A stretch of 64,000 bases of DNA from NCBI GenBank assembly GCA_029863605.1, contig JAOTVB010000008.1, forward strand, positions 100,259 to 164,258, written 5' to 3'. A model generated the notes under the pieces. The model saw nothing but the letters and a program-made list of their open reading frames with translations, was not told the DNA's origin and searched no databases. Source of the DNA: Myxococcales bacterium (lineage in GTDB: Bacteria; Myxococcota_A; Polyangia; Polyangiales; Houyiibacteriaceae). Numbering within the stretch: the stretch's first letter is position 1; each line of letters opens with the position of its first letter. Below, piece by piece: positions 7,690 through 16,470 of this stretch. The position numbers and the translations under genes are program-made.

Positions 7690-9759
7690 ATGCAGAGGGC
7701 CCAAGCTGTTTCCCTGATCCTACTCTGGGCGGTCACCGTGGCCGTCCTCGGGATCGCCCTCCGCGGCGAGTTCGTCTGGGACGACTTCGCGCTCATCGTG
7801 AACAACACCACCCTGCGGGACCCAGGCCTACTCGGTGAGCTGTTGACGACAGGCTTCTGGAACATCTCCTCGTCGAAAGCAGAGCTGAGCACGACCTACG
7901 CAGTGGTCTACAGGCCCGTCACCACGCTCGCCCTATTTGTGCAACACCAGCTCTTCGGTCTCGATGCGCGCGGCTTTCACCTGGTGAGCCTCCTCTTACA
8001 CCTGGTGATCGTAACCTTGGTGTTTTCCCTGTTGCGGGAACGATTGGGGGAGAGCCGAGGTGGTTGGTTGGGCGCTTTGGCCGGTGCCGCATTCTTTGCG
8101 ATTCATCCGTCGCGGGCCGAAAGCGTGGCTTGGATCTCCGCTTCGACCGAGCTCTGGATGGCGTTGTTCGTCTTTGGTGGCTACGCGGTTTGGGTCATGC
8201 GCCCGGGCTCCGTGGTTCTCCCATCGGTTCTCTTCGCGCTGGCCCTCTTCGCAAAAGAGACAGCGATCGTGATCCCCGCGGTCTTGTGGATCGACATGTA
8301 CGGCCGCCGAGGCGTCGTCGACTGGAAGCGTTGGAGCGTCTCGAGTGGCCTGTTCGCCGCGTTTGTCCTCGCTCGCTTCGCCGTCATCCCGCCTCCCGAG
8401 GCCGCCATTGGTTGGGCTGGACTTCTTCGGCGCGTGCTCGCCACCGTTGGGCACTATATCGAAGCGACGATTTGGCCCTGGCGTCCGTTCGTCGAGCGAG
8501 GTTTTCGGTATACGAACTGTTCGGGGTCGATGGTCGTGCCGGCGATGACGATTGTGATTGCGGGCCTCGCAGCGATCGGGATCGCCGTCCTCGTCGTTAG
8601 GTTTCGCGCATTGCGCCGTAAACCCTGGCTGGCGGATCTCGCCTGGTTCTTCCTCTTCCTCGCTCCCGTGCTGAATATCATCGACTTTCACGGTTATGGA
8701 TTGGCGGCCGATCGTTTCCTATACGTCCCAATCTTCGGAGTCGCTGCGTTGTTTGGACGAGCCGTGGCCCGCGCATCCAACGAAGCACCGAAGTCCCCTG
8801 CTGTCTTGGGAATCGCCGTGTGCACGATTCTGATCGCCTGCGGAATATCGACTCGGCAACACGTCAGCCACTTCCGACATAGTCAGGCGTTGTGGGAGTA
8901 TGAGATCGGGCGAAACCCCAGCAATCTGCATGCGCTCGAGCTCGTCGGAACCGCAAACATCAGCAAAGATCCAGCACGTGCGATCCGTCTTTTTCAGCGG
9001 GGGTACGCGAGTGCGACGCAGAATTGCAACTCTGCGCTGGCGGCACGCTTTGCGCTGTTGTCGACGAAGCAACTCGTTGGCACCACCGCCGACACCGACC
9101 AGTCGCAGCTTCTGGCGCTCCGCACGTTCTACGATCTCGCGGTCGCAAAGCATCGCCTCGAGCTCTTGGGACCCCAGATCTCCCTCAATATGGAGGTTCC
9201 GGAAAGCTTTGCGCCGCAGCTCCTGGGCGACGGCTCTTTGTTTGCGATTCCACATGCCGCAGTGACGATGCGAACGTTGGACCTTTCCAAGGCAGAAGCA
9301 TTGGTGCAGCGGATTCTCGAGATGGATCCGGATAACGACACTGCCTGGGTGCTGCTCGCGCGGATCCACGCCCGGCTCGGTCGGTACGTCGACGCGAGAG
9401 CCTCGCTTGACCACGCGCGGCGGCGAGCCCCGGAGAATCCGGCGGTCGACGCGCTTGAAAGGGCCTTGCACCAAGCGATGCAAGTCGCAACCCAACCGGT
9501 CGAAAACGAGCGCCAGGAAAGACTCCGATCGGCTCAAATCGCCGTTCTGCTAGGTGCACCGGAAGCCGCTAGGCGCGCTCTCCAACCCGAGCTCGACCAA
9601 AGCCCGGCCGATCCGATCATCGTTCTCGCCTACGTTCGGACGATGGTGGCCGACGGACGGATCGATCTCGCCGAAGACGTGATCCAAAACGCCGAGAGAG
9701 TCGCACCCGAAAACGCCGCCAAGTGGCGACACCTAAGAGACGCCCTCCCCCCGCACTGA
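7690..9759 (+). CDS. TMTC-like multi-spanning glycosyltransferase with TPR tail, second copy
   Basis: A 689-residue paralogue of the preceding protein: 'FVWDDFA' near residue 26, 'YRPVTTLA', and 'HPSRAESVAWISASTELW' align position by position with the first copy, and both have 'LADLAWFF/LADSLWFF' and 'ADRFLY/SDRFLY' before the last TM helices. The C-terminal 250 residues contain clearer TPR units ('AEALVQRILEMDPDNDTAWVLLA', then 'ARIHARLGRYVDARASLDHA') than the first copy. The pair arose by tandem duplication and is transcribed together. As for TMTC proteins, the TPR part may hold the acceptor. It ends 11 bases from the end of the convergent DoxX-like gene. Confidence 0.85.
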   Translation: MQRAQAVSLILLWAVTVAVLGIALRGEFVWDDFALIVNNTTLRDPGLLGELLTTGFWNISSSKAELSTTYAVVYRPVTTLALFVQHQLFGLDARGFHLVSLLLHLVIVTLVFSLLRERLGESRGGWLGALAGAAFFAIHPSRAESVAWISASTELWMALFVFGGYAVWVMRPGSVVLPSVLFALALFAKETAIVIPAVLWIDMYGRRGVVDWKRWSVSSGLFAAFVLARFAVIPPPEAAIGWAGLLRRVLATVGHYIEATIWPWRPFVERGFRYTNCSGSMVVPAMTIVIAGLAAIGIAVLVVRFRALRRKPWLADLAWFFLFLAPVLNIIDFHGYGLAADRFLYVPIFGVAALFGRAVARASNEAPKSPAVLGIAVCTILIACGISTRQHVSHFRHSQALWEYEIGRNPSNLHALELVGTANISKDPARAIRLFQRGYASATQNCNSALAARFALLSTKQLVGTTADTDQSQLLALRTFYDLAVAKHRLELLGPQISLNMEVPESFAPQLLGDGSLFAIPHAAVTMRTLDLSKAEALVQRILEMDPDNDTAWVLLARIHARLGRYVDARASLDHARRRAPENPAVDALERALHQAMQVATQPVENERQERLRSAQIAVLLGAPEAARRALQPELDQSPADPIIVLAYVRTMVADGRIDLAEDVIQNAERVAPENAAKWRHLRDALPPH

Positions 9760-9770
9760 CACAGGCACTG

Positions 9771-10226
9771 CTACTGCCGCTGTCGCTGTCGCTGCAAATA
9801 CGCTGGCAGCGTGAGCGAGCCCGGCTCGTGCGTGAGGAGGTGGAGGCAGACCCCCAGGAGGCACACATTTTTGATGAAGTTGCTTCGCTGGTAGAGGTCC
9901 CAGAGCCACATGTCCTCAAGAGCGATCGAATCCGGTGCCTGAAACATGCCCGGCACGTGGATTACCAGAGTGACCACGACGAGAAACAGCCCGAGCAGGA
10001 TCGCCCCTTCTTGCACACGCACGCCCAGGGCGATGCTCGCTCCCCCCACCAACAGGATGACACCACTCACAATTGAGCACACCCGCTTCATCGGCAGCCA
10101 ATCCGGCATCAACTGTTGGATGAGATCATCGTGGAAGAGATGCTCTCCCCCTAACACCACGAAGATGCTGCTGAACAGAAGTCGGAACAGAAGCTCGGAG
10201 GCGTCGTGATTGAGGAGGGTCTTCAT
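9771..10226 (-). CDS. DoxX-like small membrane protein
   Basis: A 151-residue protein from the ATG at 10226; an upstream TTG in frame at 10268 was not used. It has the DoxX-family outline: 'LLFRLLFSSIFVVLGGEHLF' as the first helix, 'VSGVILLVGGASIALG', 'GAILLGLFLVVVTLVIHVP', and a last helix 'FIKNVCLLGVCLHLL', preceded by 'RSNFIKN' as in DoxX/DoxD-type proteins. The C-terminus ends in a short Gln-Arg alternation produced by a CTG/TCG-type simple repeat in the DNA. DoxX proteins are often near redox enzymes, but no partner is evident here. It follows the DUF3570 gene on the same strand with 86 bases between. Confidence 0.7.
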   Translation of the reverse strand: MKTLLNHDASELLFRLLFSSIFVVLGGEHLFHDDLIQQLMPDWLPMKRVCSIVSGVILLVGGASIALGVRVQEGAILLGLFLVVVTLVIHVPGMFQAPDSIALEDMWLWDLYQRSNFIKNVCLLGVCLHLLTHEPGSLTLPAYLQRQRQRQ

Positions 10227-10312
10227 CGGAACGCGGGCGAACGTATCCGAGCCGCTGTGGTCTCTCAAGAGCCGAAATTCGCGTTTGGGGCAGAGTCGAC
10301 CCGTCGGTCCTC

Positions 10313-11506
10313 CTAGAACAGCCGAGCATAGCCGAGGCTCACGACGTCCACGATCAGATCGTTCGTGCGCCAGTAGCGCGAAAAACCAAAGTCCACGCGA
10401 TGGACGCTCGCGGTGGGGTCGACATAGATCACGAGCTTTCCGCCAAGCTCGTGTGCCCAGAATTCAGCCAAGTCCGAGTCAGCGGTCCGCGGAGCGGTGG
10501 GGTCGAAATCGACGAGGTCGACCGCACGAGTCCAGAAGTAGACCGAGTTTTGGTGATGGGCGCGATAGCTCGCTCGTATGTACGCCCTCGGGGTTGCGTA
10601 TTGGTAGAGCTCCACCTTCATGGTGTGCGCCTGGACATCAAAATTGTCGAAGTAGAATCGATAGTGCAACCGAAGTGTGGAGTGAGTCGCTGGAATGTGC
10701 TGCGCAAGGAAACCCGAGAACGCGTTGCGTAAGCGTCGGTTAGGGAAGCGCTCTTGGGTGCGGCCCAAGCAAACCGTCACCTCAGGGTTGCACGCGATCG
10801 GAACGGAGTTCCAAGGTGTGATGAGCTCGCCAGCCTGCCACGTGACGCCGTATCCCGCTTTGACGAGAGTCGTTCGGCTCAGGATCTGTGAAACTTCGAG
10901 ATTGGCATTGAGAGCACCGCGAGTGTCGCGCTCGTTCCCGGGAGGCTGGAGCCCGCCAAACGGCCCGTACGGCCGAAAGACATCGACGTAGCCATTCACG
11001 TTCATCGTGATCGTGGCATTGTCTTGGGCCAGCTCTCTCGCATAGCCGAAACCCGCGAACACCGAACGGTACCACTCCTCGAGGTGGAGTCCGTATCGAA
11101 AGGACGTCATGTCGTCCGACGTTGCCTCATATCGGGTCGTAATGTCGAGGGTGATCGTCTCGTTAGTACGGGACGCAGACGTCACCACGTCAATCGCATC
11201 GGTCGACGCGGAAGTGATGATGTCGACCGGAAGTACCATCGTGTGCTCGACTTTTTCGTTCTGCCGCGCCCGGATGTAAAGGGCAGGGTTCCAAACGTGA
11301 AGATCTTCAGAGCCCTTGGGGCCCGGCCCCGCCTGCGATTGGTAGCCGAAGCCAGACTGATTGAAATACGCGAATCGGGACAGCAGTTCTTCGACCTTCC
11401 AGTCATTGTCTGCGTGGCCAGGTGCGGTTCCGCACATCCCAACGAAAATCGGCAAGACTACCGCTAGCCGGAGGATGCACCGCGGACGCCTAGTTCGTGC
11501 AGCCAC
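10313..11506 (-). CDS. DUF3570 outer-membrane-type protein
   Basis: An exported protein of about 397 residues. A basic N-terminus and hydrophobic core 'LRLAVVLPIFVGMC' form a signal peptide ending near 'GHA'. The body is rich in alternating aromatic strands ('YGLHLEEWYRSVFAGFGYAREL', 'LRLHYRFYFDNFDVQAHTM') and ends in 'VVSLGYARLF', an outer-membrane barrel terminus with a final Phe. These features and its partner identify DUF3570. The start is taken as the GTG at 11506 because GGGAGGAGG lies immediately ahead; the frame is open to 11557. It overlaps the end of the DUF4266 gene by 17 bases. In other genomes this pair sits with an ApbE flavin transferase and a thioredoxin-like protein, both absent here. 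Confidence 0.85.
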   Translation of the reverse strand: MAARTRRPRCILRLAVVLPIFVGMCGTAPGHADNDWKVEELLSRFAYFNQSGFGYQSQAGPGPKGSEDLHVWNPALYIRARQNEKVEHTMVLPVDIITSASTDAIDVVTSASRTNETITLDITTRYEATSDDMTSFRYGLHLEEWYRSVFAGFGYARELAQDNATITMNVNGYVDVFRPYGPFGGLQPPGNERDTRGALNANLEVSQILSRTTLVKAGYGVTWQAGELITPWNSVPIACNPEVTVCLGRTQERFPNRRLRNAFSGFLAQHIPATHSTLRLHYRFYFDNFDVQAHTMKVELYQYATPRAYIRASYRAHHQNSVYFWTRAVDLVDFDPTAPRTADSDLAEFWAHELGGKLVIYVDPTASVHRVDFGFSRYWRTNDLIVDVVSLGYARLF

Positions 11507-11705
11507 AGCCTCCTCCCGCAGCGGTTGCGTCGCCTCCACCGGCAGCCTCACGCGCACGATGGAGTTGCCGCGAGGCGCGCTCCTCCAACGGATCGACTAC
11601 CAGCTGCATGGTGGGGTCGGCCAGGTACTCCCGCTCATGAGCCGAAACGGTGACACACCCCGAAACGACGAGCAGAGCGAAAAGAACTCCGAACACTCTC
11701 GACAT
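11490..11705 (-). CDS. DUF4266 small lipoprotein
   Basis: A 71-residue lipoprotein: signal 'MSRVFGVLFALLVVSGC' with lipobox 'VVSGC' (C17), then 'EREYLADPTMQLVVDP' and a glycine-rich end 'GGGCGCTN'. The 'La-dP-M' block and the terminal GGGCGC signature are diagnostic for DUF4266, a family nearly always encoded beside DUF3570. It is the first gene of the pair and is probably translationally coupled to it by the 17-base overlap. The terminal cysteine pair could bind metal or a cofactor, but this is a guess. The 240 bases upstream separate it from the divergent kinase gene and should hold both promoters. Confidence 0.88.
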   Translation of the reverse strand: MSRVFGVLFALLVVSGCVTVSAHEREYLADPTMQLVVDPLEERASRQLHRAREAAGGGDATAAGGGCGCTN

Positions 11706-11945
11706 GCGCGCGCGGATCCTATCAGTGGTGGACACGGACACAAGCATCACTGTCGCGTGCGAAGGGCTAACATTCTCGCGGCTGAGACCTAATACGCAGA
11801 GACAGGATCGGGTTTGGGGGGAAAGGGCTGCGGCACGCCGTTGCGTCGCAGAGCGAGCGGGCCCTAGACGCAGCCAGAAAGCCGCCAAATTCTGCCCGTC
11901 CCTGGCGTCTGGGCGGGGGGACCGATTTTCCGCAATAATGTCTGA

Positions 11946-13817
11946 GTGCGTACTTCTGGAGTGGAGGGTCGACCGTCTACACGGCCGGTGTCGTCGGGTT
12001 CCAAGCCGCCGCAAGTCGGAGACGTCTTGGACGGACGCTATCGGATTACGGGCGTTCTCGGCACTGGGGGCATGGGGTGCGTCTACCGCGCCGAGCACGT
12101 TGCGATACGCCGCCCGCTCGCTCTGAAGCTCTTGCACCCCGAAGTCGAGGGAATGGAAGGGATCAGTGAGCGATTTCAGCGCGAGGCGTTCGCCATCGGC
12201 CGCGTCGACCATCCGAACTGCGTCAATGTCTCGGACTTTGGTGAGCTCGAGGGAGGCGCGCTCTATATGGTGCTCGAGGTCTTAGACGGGGTACCGCTGT
12301 TCGATCTCTTGGAAAAAGAACATTGTCTGGGGTGGAGACGATCGCTGCACATCGTGCGACACGTATTGAGCGCGCTTGCCTACGCACACGAGGCGGGAAT
12401 CGTACATCGCGACGTGAAACCAGAGAATGTCATTCTGGTCGAGCAAGACGGTGACCGGGACTTCGCGAAAATCCTCGATTTCGGGATCGCAAAGCTCTTC
12501 GATGACGCGCATGTCGAGGCGGGAAGCCCAGGCCTCACCCAACTCGGCGTCACGATTGGAACGCCGACCTACATCGCTCCGGAACAAGCCTTCGGCCAAC
12601 CCGTGGACGCGCGGGCCGACCTCTATGCGCTGTCGATCATGCTTTTCGAGATGATCGCAGGCGCGCCACCGTTCGATGCAGCCGAGGTGGTGACCCTCTT
12701 GACGATGCACGCCACCGCCGAGGTTCCTCGGATTTCCGAAGTCGCGCCCCGGATAAGTGTCCCGCAGGAAGTCGAGGCGATGATTCGGCGAGGTCTCGAG
12801 AAGAAGAAGGAAGACCGGTTCTCAAGTGCCAACGAGTACATCGCGCAAATCGACGCATCACTCACCCGTGATTCGCTCTCTCCCGCGCTCACGTCGGGCG
12901 GCGCAGCTCCGGATCTTCCCGAGCGTCTTTCGTGGGTCGAAGGTGTGCGCATCAAGGCAGAAGACGTTCGCAGGACACTGGCTCCCGTCGTCGCCCGCGC
13001 GGTCACCGAGGTGCAGGCGATCCCAAAGCGCCGATCGCGAAAGGAGATTCTGGGGATTGGTGCCGGCGTGACCGCTTTGCTGGCTGTGTTGCTGGTTGCG
13101 TTCGGCAGCAGCAGCCCGGACTACCTGCCAACCCGCACACATCTGCCGTTGGTCGCACCCAAACACGGGCCCGAGGCGGAGGCCGCCGCGGAGATGCTCG
13201 AGCAGGGTCAACCCAAAGAGGCGGCCGCTTACCTTCGCTCACAACGAACCAAAGTGCGAAAAGAACCCTATGCCCAGCTCGTGCTCGGGCATGCACATGC
13301 GAGCGCTCAGCGTAACCTCGAAGCGCTCGACGCTTATCGCCGAGCGATCTCGCTAGAGCAGAGCCTCTCGAAGGACAAGTTGCTGCGAACCAACGTCGGT
13401 CTCATGCTCGGGAAGAAAGAGCCGCGAGTCATCGACGCAGCCCTCGATCTCCTAGGAACGCTCGTACGGGATGCTGGCGACAAGGACGCCGAGGAACAGC
13501 TCGTGCAACTGGCGTCATCCGACGACAATCTGCACACACGACAACGCGCGATGGCAGTCGCCGACGAAGTGGGCGTCGGAGACCAAATCGATCGGCTCAA
13601 TGCCTATCAGCTCGATCTCAAACAGGGTGACAGCTGCAGCGACCGCAGGGATGCCGTGGCCAAGTTGCGGGCCCTGGGCGACAAGCGGGCGATCCCCGCT
13701 CTCAGACAAGCGCAGCACCGAACACGCACGGAAGGTCTTCTCAAGAGAAAGACCAACGCCAACGCCTGTCTCCGGACCGACGCCGAGGAAGCGATTCAGT
13801 ATCTAAAGAGCCTGTAG
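11946..13817 (+). CDS. Hanks-type Ser/Thr protein kinase with TM helix and TPR/HEAT-like C-terminus
   Basis: A 623-residue kinase. The catalytic domain covers about residues 31-305: glycine loop 'LGTGGMGCVYRAEH', K61 in 'ALKLLHP', E80, catalytic loop 'HRDVKPEN' (D156), 'DFG' at 178-180 and 'GTPTYIAPEQ'. All catalytic residues are present. A single TM helix near 367-390 ('GIGAGVTALLAVLLVAFG') places the final 230 residues outside the cytoplasm; that part is helical with a TPR-like unit ('PYAQLVLGHAHASAQRNLEALDAYRRAI') and a cysteine-containing repeat end. The start is GTG at 11946; an AATAAT -10-like hexamer ends 7 bases upstream, so the message could be leaderless. Substrates are unknown. Confidence 0.93.
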   Translation: MRTSGVEGRPSTRPVSSGSKPPQVGDVLDGRYRITGVLGTGGMGCVYRAEHVAIRRPLALKLLHPEVEGMEGISERFQREAFAIGRVDHPNCVNVSDFGELEGGALYMVLEVLDGVPLFDLLEKEHCLGWRRSLHIVRHVLSALAYAHEAGIVHRDVKPENVILVEQDGDRDFAKILDFGIAKLFDDAHVEAGSPGLTQLGVTIGTPTYIAPEQAFGQPVDARADLYALSIMLFEMIAGAPPFDAAEVVTLLTMHATAEVPRISEVAPRISVPQEVEAMIRRGLEKKKEDRFSSANEYIAQIDASLTRDSLSPALTSGGAAPDLPERLSWVEGVRIKAEDVRRTLAPVVARAVTEVQAIPKRRSRKEILGIGAGVTALLAVLLVAFGSSSPDYLPTRTHLPLVAPKHGPEAEAAAEMLEQGQPKEAAAYLRSQRTKVRKEPYAQLVLGHAHASAQRNLEALDAYRRAISLEQSLSKDKLLRTNVGLMLGKKEPRVIDAALDLLGTLVRDAGDKDAEEQLVQLASSDDNLHTRQRAMAVADEVGVGDQIDRLNAYQLDLKQGDSCSDRRDAVAKLRALGDKRAIPALRQAQHRTRTEGLLKRKTNANACLRTDAEEAIQYLKSL

Positions 13818-13860
13818 CCGGGCTATTGAGGGCTGGCGCACCTCAAGCTAAGGTCCAGCC

Positions 13861-14775
13861 GTGAATCGACGGACCCCCTTCTCCGTGTTCTTGTCCCTCG
13901 CTGCAATAGTGCTTGGCGTGTCGTGCTCCGATTCGAACAGCGACTTCGGCATCGATGCGGGCGTCGGGGGTGGAGGCGGCGAAGGCGGCAGCGTCCCCGA
14001 TCCCGCTTGTAACGGCAGTCCCCACCTTTGCGACCGGCGATTCGACGAGGTCTCGTACCCGATGGCGCACAACGCGATGTCGAACGCGGAAAACGGCTGG
14101 AGGGTACCAAATCAAAACTTCAACATCACGCGACAGCTCGACTACGGCATCCGGGCCATGGAGCTCGACACCTACAATGAAGATGGAGAGCTATTGCTCT
14201 GCCACGTGGTGTGCGAGTTTGGCAGCCAACCATTGGTCGAAGGGCTCGGCGAGATTCGCACGTTTCTGGAAAGCAATCCGAACGAGGTCGTCTCGATCAT
14301 CTTCGAAAGCAGCATCGAGGACGCCGAGACGGCTAGCGCAATCGAGGACAGCGGCCTACTGGGTTTCACCTATCCACATGTCGTGGGCGATCCTTGGCCA
14401 ACCTTGGGGGAGCTGATCGGAGCAGACACGCGTTTGGTCGTCTTTCAGGAAAAGCCCGGTGACGGGGAATATCCGTGGCTCATGTACATCTGGGATCACG
14501 CTTGGGAGACGCACTTCTCGTGGGGAGCGCCCGAAGACTTCAATTGCAACCCGAATCGGGGTAACCCAGACAATCCGTTGTTCATGCTCAATCACTTCCT
14601 GACCGATATATGGGGCTTCCCGGAGCTCGCCGAGATGGTCAACTACAACCCTTTGTTCATCGACCGCGCCGAGCAATGCGAGGAAGAAGGCAACGCCCTC
14701 CCCAACTTCGTCAAGGTAGACTTCTATGACATCGGCGACCTCTTCGATGTCGTCGAGTCGCTCAACGCCCCCTGA
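13861..14775 (+). CDS. PI-PLC-like (phosphodiesterase) lipoprotein
   Basis: A 304-residue lipoprotein (GTG start, lipobox 'LGVSC', then a Gly-rich linker). The body follows the X-domain pattern of phosphatidylinositol-specific phospholipase C-like phosphodiesterases: 'MAHNAM' with the first catalytic His, 'QLDYGIRAMELDTY' with the metal/substrate acidic residues, 'LLLCHVVC' with the second His, and 'FLESNPNEVVSIIFES'. These proteins cleave phosphodiester bonds by acid-base catalysis through two histidines. It is probably anchored on the outer membrane. It lies 43 bases after the kinase gene and 25 before the beta-barrel gene on the same strand, so the three may share a transcript. Confidence 0.82.
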   Translation: MNRRTPFSVFLSLAAIVLGVSCSDSNSDFGIDAGVGGGGGEGGSVPDPACNGSPHLCDRRFDEVSYPMAHNAMSNAENGWRVPNQNFNITRQLDYGIRAMELDTYNEDGELLLCHVVCEFGSQPLVEGLGEIRTFLESNPNEVVSIIFESSIEDAETASAIEDSGLLGFTYPHVVGDPWPTLGELIGADTRLVVFQEKPGDGEYPWLMYIWDHAWETHFSWGAPEDFNCNPNRGNPDNPLFMLNHFLTDIWGFPELAEMVNYNPLFIDRAEQCEEEGNALPNFVKVDFYDIGDLFDVVESLNAP

Positions 14776-14800
14776 CTTTTCCTAGGATGTGCCACTGACG

Positions 14801-15478
14801 ATGCGTAAGACGAGCTTCATTCATTGGGTGCCGATGGCCATAGCCCTGCTGCTACTCGCGCCAGCGCCGCGTGTGTCGGCGGAAGAAGGCTACGTGCCGG
14901 CGTCGTCGGGCAAGCGATACACACCTCTGAGAGGCCCAGGTCTTCGCGCCATCGCCGGGGCAACCCTGGGCGTGCCGATCTTTCTAAACGTCGACCACAG
15001 TGTGGTTCGCCCCGGAGCGGACATGTATGCCTGGATCGGGCTCGACGTAGGTTGGCTCGTCTTCGCTGCTGGTTTCGGAGCGAGCTGGAATGCGATCGAT
15101 GTGGGCCAGATCCCCGGGGGCGAAGAGCTAGGTCGAAGCCCGTTGTCACGCCTCTACATCGAGCCCGAGATCCGTTTTCAGGTTCCCAAGGCCAAAGCGG
15201 TGCTCCCCTACTTGAGTGGTGCATTCGACGCGAACTGGTGGAAGTACCGCGACGTGCAACAGCTGTCTTGCAACTTTTGGTATTGTACTAACCGCGCGCG
15301 CTTCACATTCGCCCCCGGCTTCACCGCCAAGCTTGGGATCGGAATCAAAACCGGCGACCGCGTCTACATCGATATCGGTATCAAGTACTCTTTGACCGGA
15401 GCCGGGAACTTCTTCGATTCGACCCAACGCTGGCTGACCCCGTTCGTGGGGATCATGTATCGAGGCGACCAGGGCTAG
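14801..15478 (+). CDS. Outer-membrane beta-barrel family protein (copy A)
   Basis: About 225 residues. A signal peptide ('WVPMAIALLLLAPAPRVSA') precedes an all-beta body with aromatic alternation. I do not recognise a named family, but it is clearly paralogous to the protein at 41129: both share 'VVRPG', 'RFQVP/RLQVP', 'LPYLSGAF/VPYISAGF', 'WWK', two cysteines about four residues apart, 'FAPGFT/FAPGLT' and an 'RWLTPFVGI/HWIEPTIGF' end. The ATG at 14801 was chosen; an in-frame GTG at 14789 is the alternative. It may act as an outer-membrane structural or channel protein. Confidence 0.7.
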   Translation: MRKTSFIHWVPMAIALLLLAPAPRVSAEEGYVPASSGKRYTPLRGPGLRAIAGATLGVPIFLNVDHSVVRPGADMYAWIGLDVGWLVFAAGFGASWNAIDVGQIPGGEELGRSPLSRLYIEPEIRFQVPKAKAVLPYLSGAFDANWWKYRDVQQLSCNFWYCTNRARFTFAPGFTAKLGIGIKTGDRVYIDIGIKYSLTGAGNFFDSTQRWLTPFVGIMYRGDQG

Positions 15479-15562
15479 CCAGCGCAGGCTCACTCGCGTC
15501 ACGCCTTGGTATCAGGATAGGGTGCGAAGTGGTCAACCATATTGCTGGCCCCGCGTCTCGCA

Positions 15563-15886
15563 TCACTTGGCTGAAATTGCGCGGAGCGTATCCATGCCGG
15601 GACGCGGGAACTCCGTGTCCGCCACGTCACCAACGCGATCGATTGGGATTTCGCCTATCTTGCCGGTGCGGCGAAGATCGACCCAACGATGGCCTTCGCC
15701 GAAAAGTGAATAGCGGCGCTGCCTCAGGACTTCATTGAGCATGGAAGTATCGTCTGTGGCGCCCAGGTAGTTGCCGAGACCGGCCGCGTTGCGCACCCTG
15801 TTGATGGCGGCGAGCGATTCGTTCACATCGCTCCCGATTTGGGATTCGGTATAGATCAGAATCGCTACCGTGCTGGGTTGACTCAT
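15563..15886 (-). pseudogene. SusD/RagB C-terminal fragment
   Basis: On the minus strand 107 codons from an ATG at 15886 encode the end of a SusD-family nutrient-binding lipoprotein: 'ILIYTESQIG', 'SLAAINRVRNAAGL', 'LNEVLRQRRYSLFGEGHRW' and 'DLRRTGKI' are the classic C-terminal landmarks (the 'AEA', 'iN.vR..AGL', 'ERr.EL..EGhRw.Dl.R' run). A full SusD has about 450-550 residues, and nothing upstream in any frame supplies the missing part. No SusC-type receptor is near. The family is typical of Bacteroidota but also occurs elsewhere, so an acquired and then deleted gene is one explanation. Confidence 0.78.
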
Positions 15887-16023
15887 GATCGCGTTGGAGC
15901 GTACGCGGTGCAGGACACCGGGCACTATCGGGGCGCAGCTAGTCCCCCTTGCGCGCCATTCAAGCTTAGGCCATGTGCCCGCGGCGAATGAAGAGTCGCT
16001 GTTCTCCGGATGAAAGGATTGCC

Positions 16024-16245
16024 ATGAATCGGTTTGGTGTGGTCGCGGTGTTTTTGCTCCTCGGAAGTGCTTGCACGGGCGGCTCGCCCGAGGAAGTCGC
16101 GCGAATCGAGGCGGCGGAGGACATGGAGGAGACCGTGGGCGATGAGGCGGCGATGGTCGGCTCCAACCCCAACGACATGGAAGGCCTCGTGCCGCCGAAC
16201 AGCGAGGAAACGCTCGAGATGGAAACGGAGCCGTACCCGGAATAG
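16024..16245 (+). CDS. Small acidic lipoprotein, unknown function
   Basis: A 73-residue protein: signal 'FGVVAVFLLLGSAC' with lipobox 'LGSAC', followed by an acidic tail of mostly Glu, Asp, Met and Pro with no fold that I recognise. The ATG at 16024 is preceded by AAGGAT at a good distance, which supports the start and that the gene is translated; an in-frame ATG at 15973 lacks this. It lies alone between the SusD fragment and the acyl-CoA dehydrogenase. Confidence 0.65.
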   Translation: MNRFGVVAVFLLLGSACTGGSPEEVARIEAAEDMEETVGDEAAMVGSNPNDMEGLVPPNSEETLEMETEPYPE

Positions 16246-16470
16246 CCCGTTGCCGCAGCGGACCTACTCCCTTCATCGGAGTGCAGGCGGGCAGACCCAC
16301 CGCGCCAGCCGAATTGGGGCCTAGCTTCTATAAGCATAACGTAAGTTTGCAGCGAAACGGCAAGTCAAGGTCGGAAGGGCTTTTCCCGGCTTGTGAAAAG
16401 GCGCAGCGTCCCCAATATTTCACCGTCGCCCTCAATCTGACGGCGGGTGTACGAAGTCTGGAGGCTTTGA

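Noticed and set aside
8719..9537. A 272-codon minus-strand frame across the second TMTC-like gene
   Set aside because: Composition is low-information and the TPR tail on the plus strand explains the DNA.
10210..10743. A 177-codon plus-strand frame over the end of the DUF3570 gene
   Set aside because: Arg/Ser-rich shadow of the minus-strand gene.
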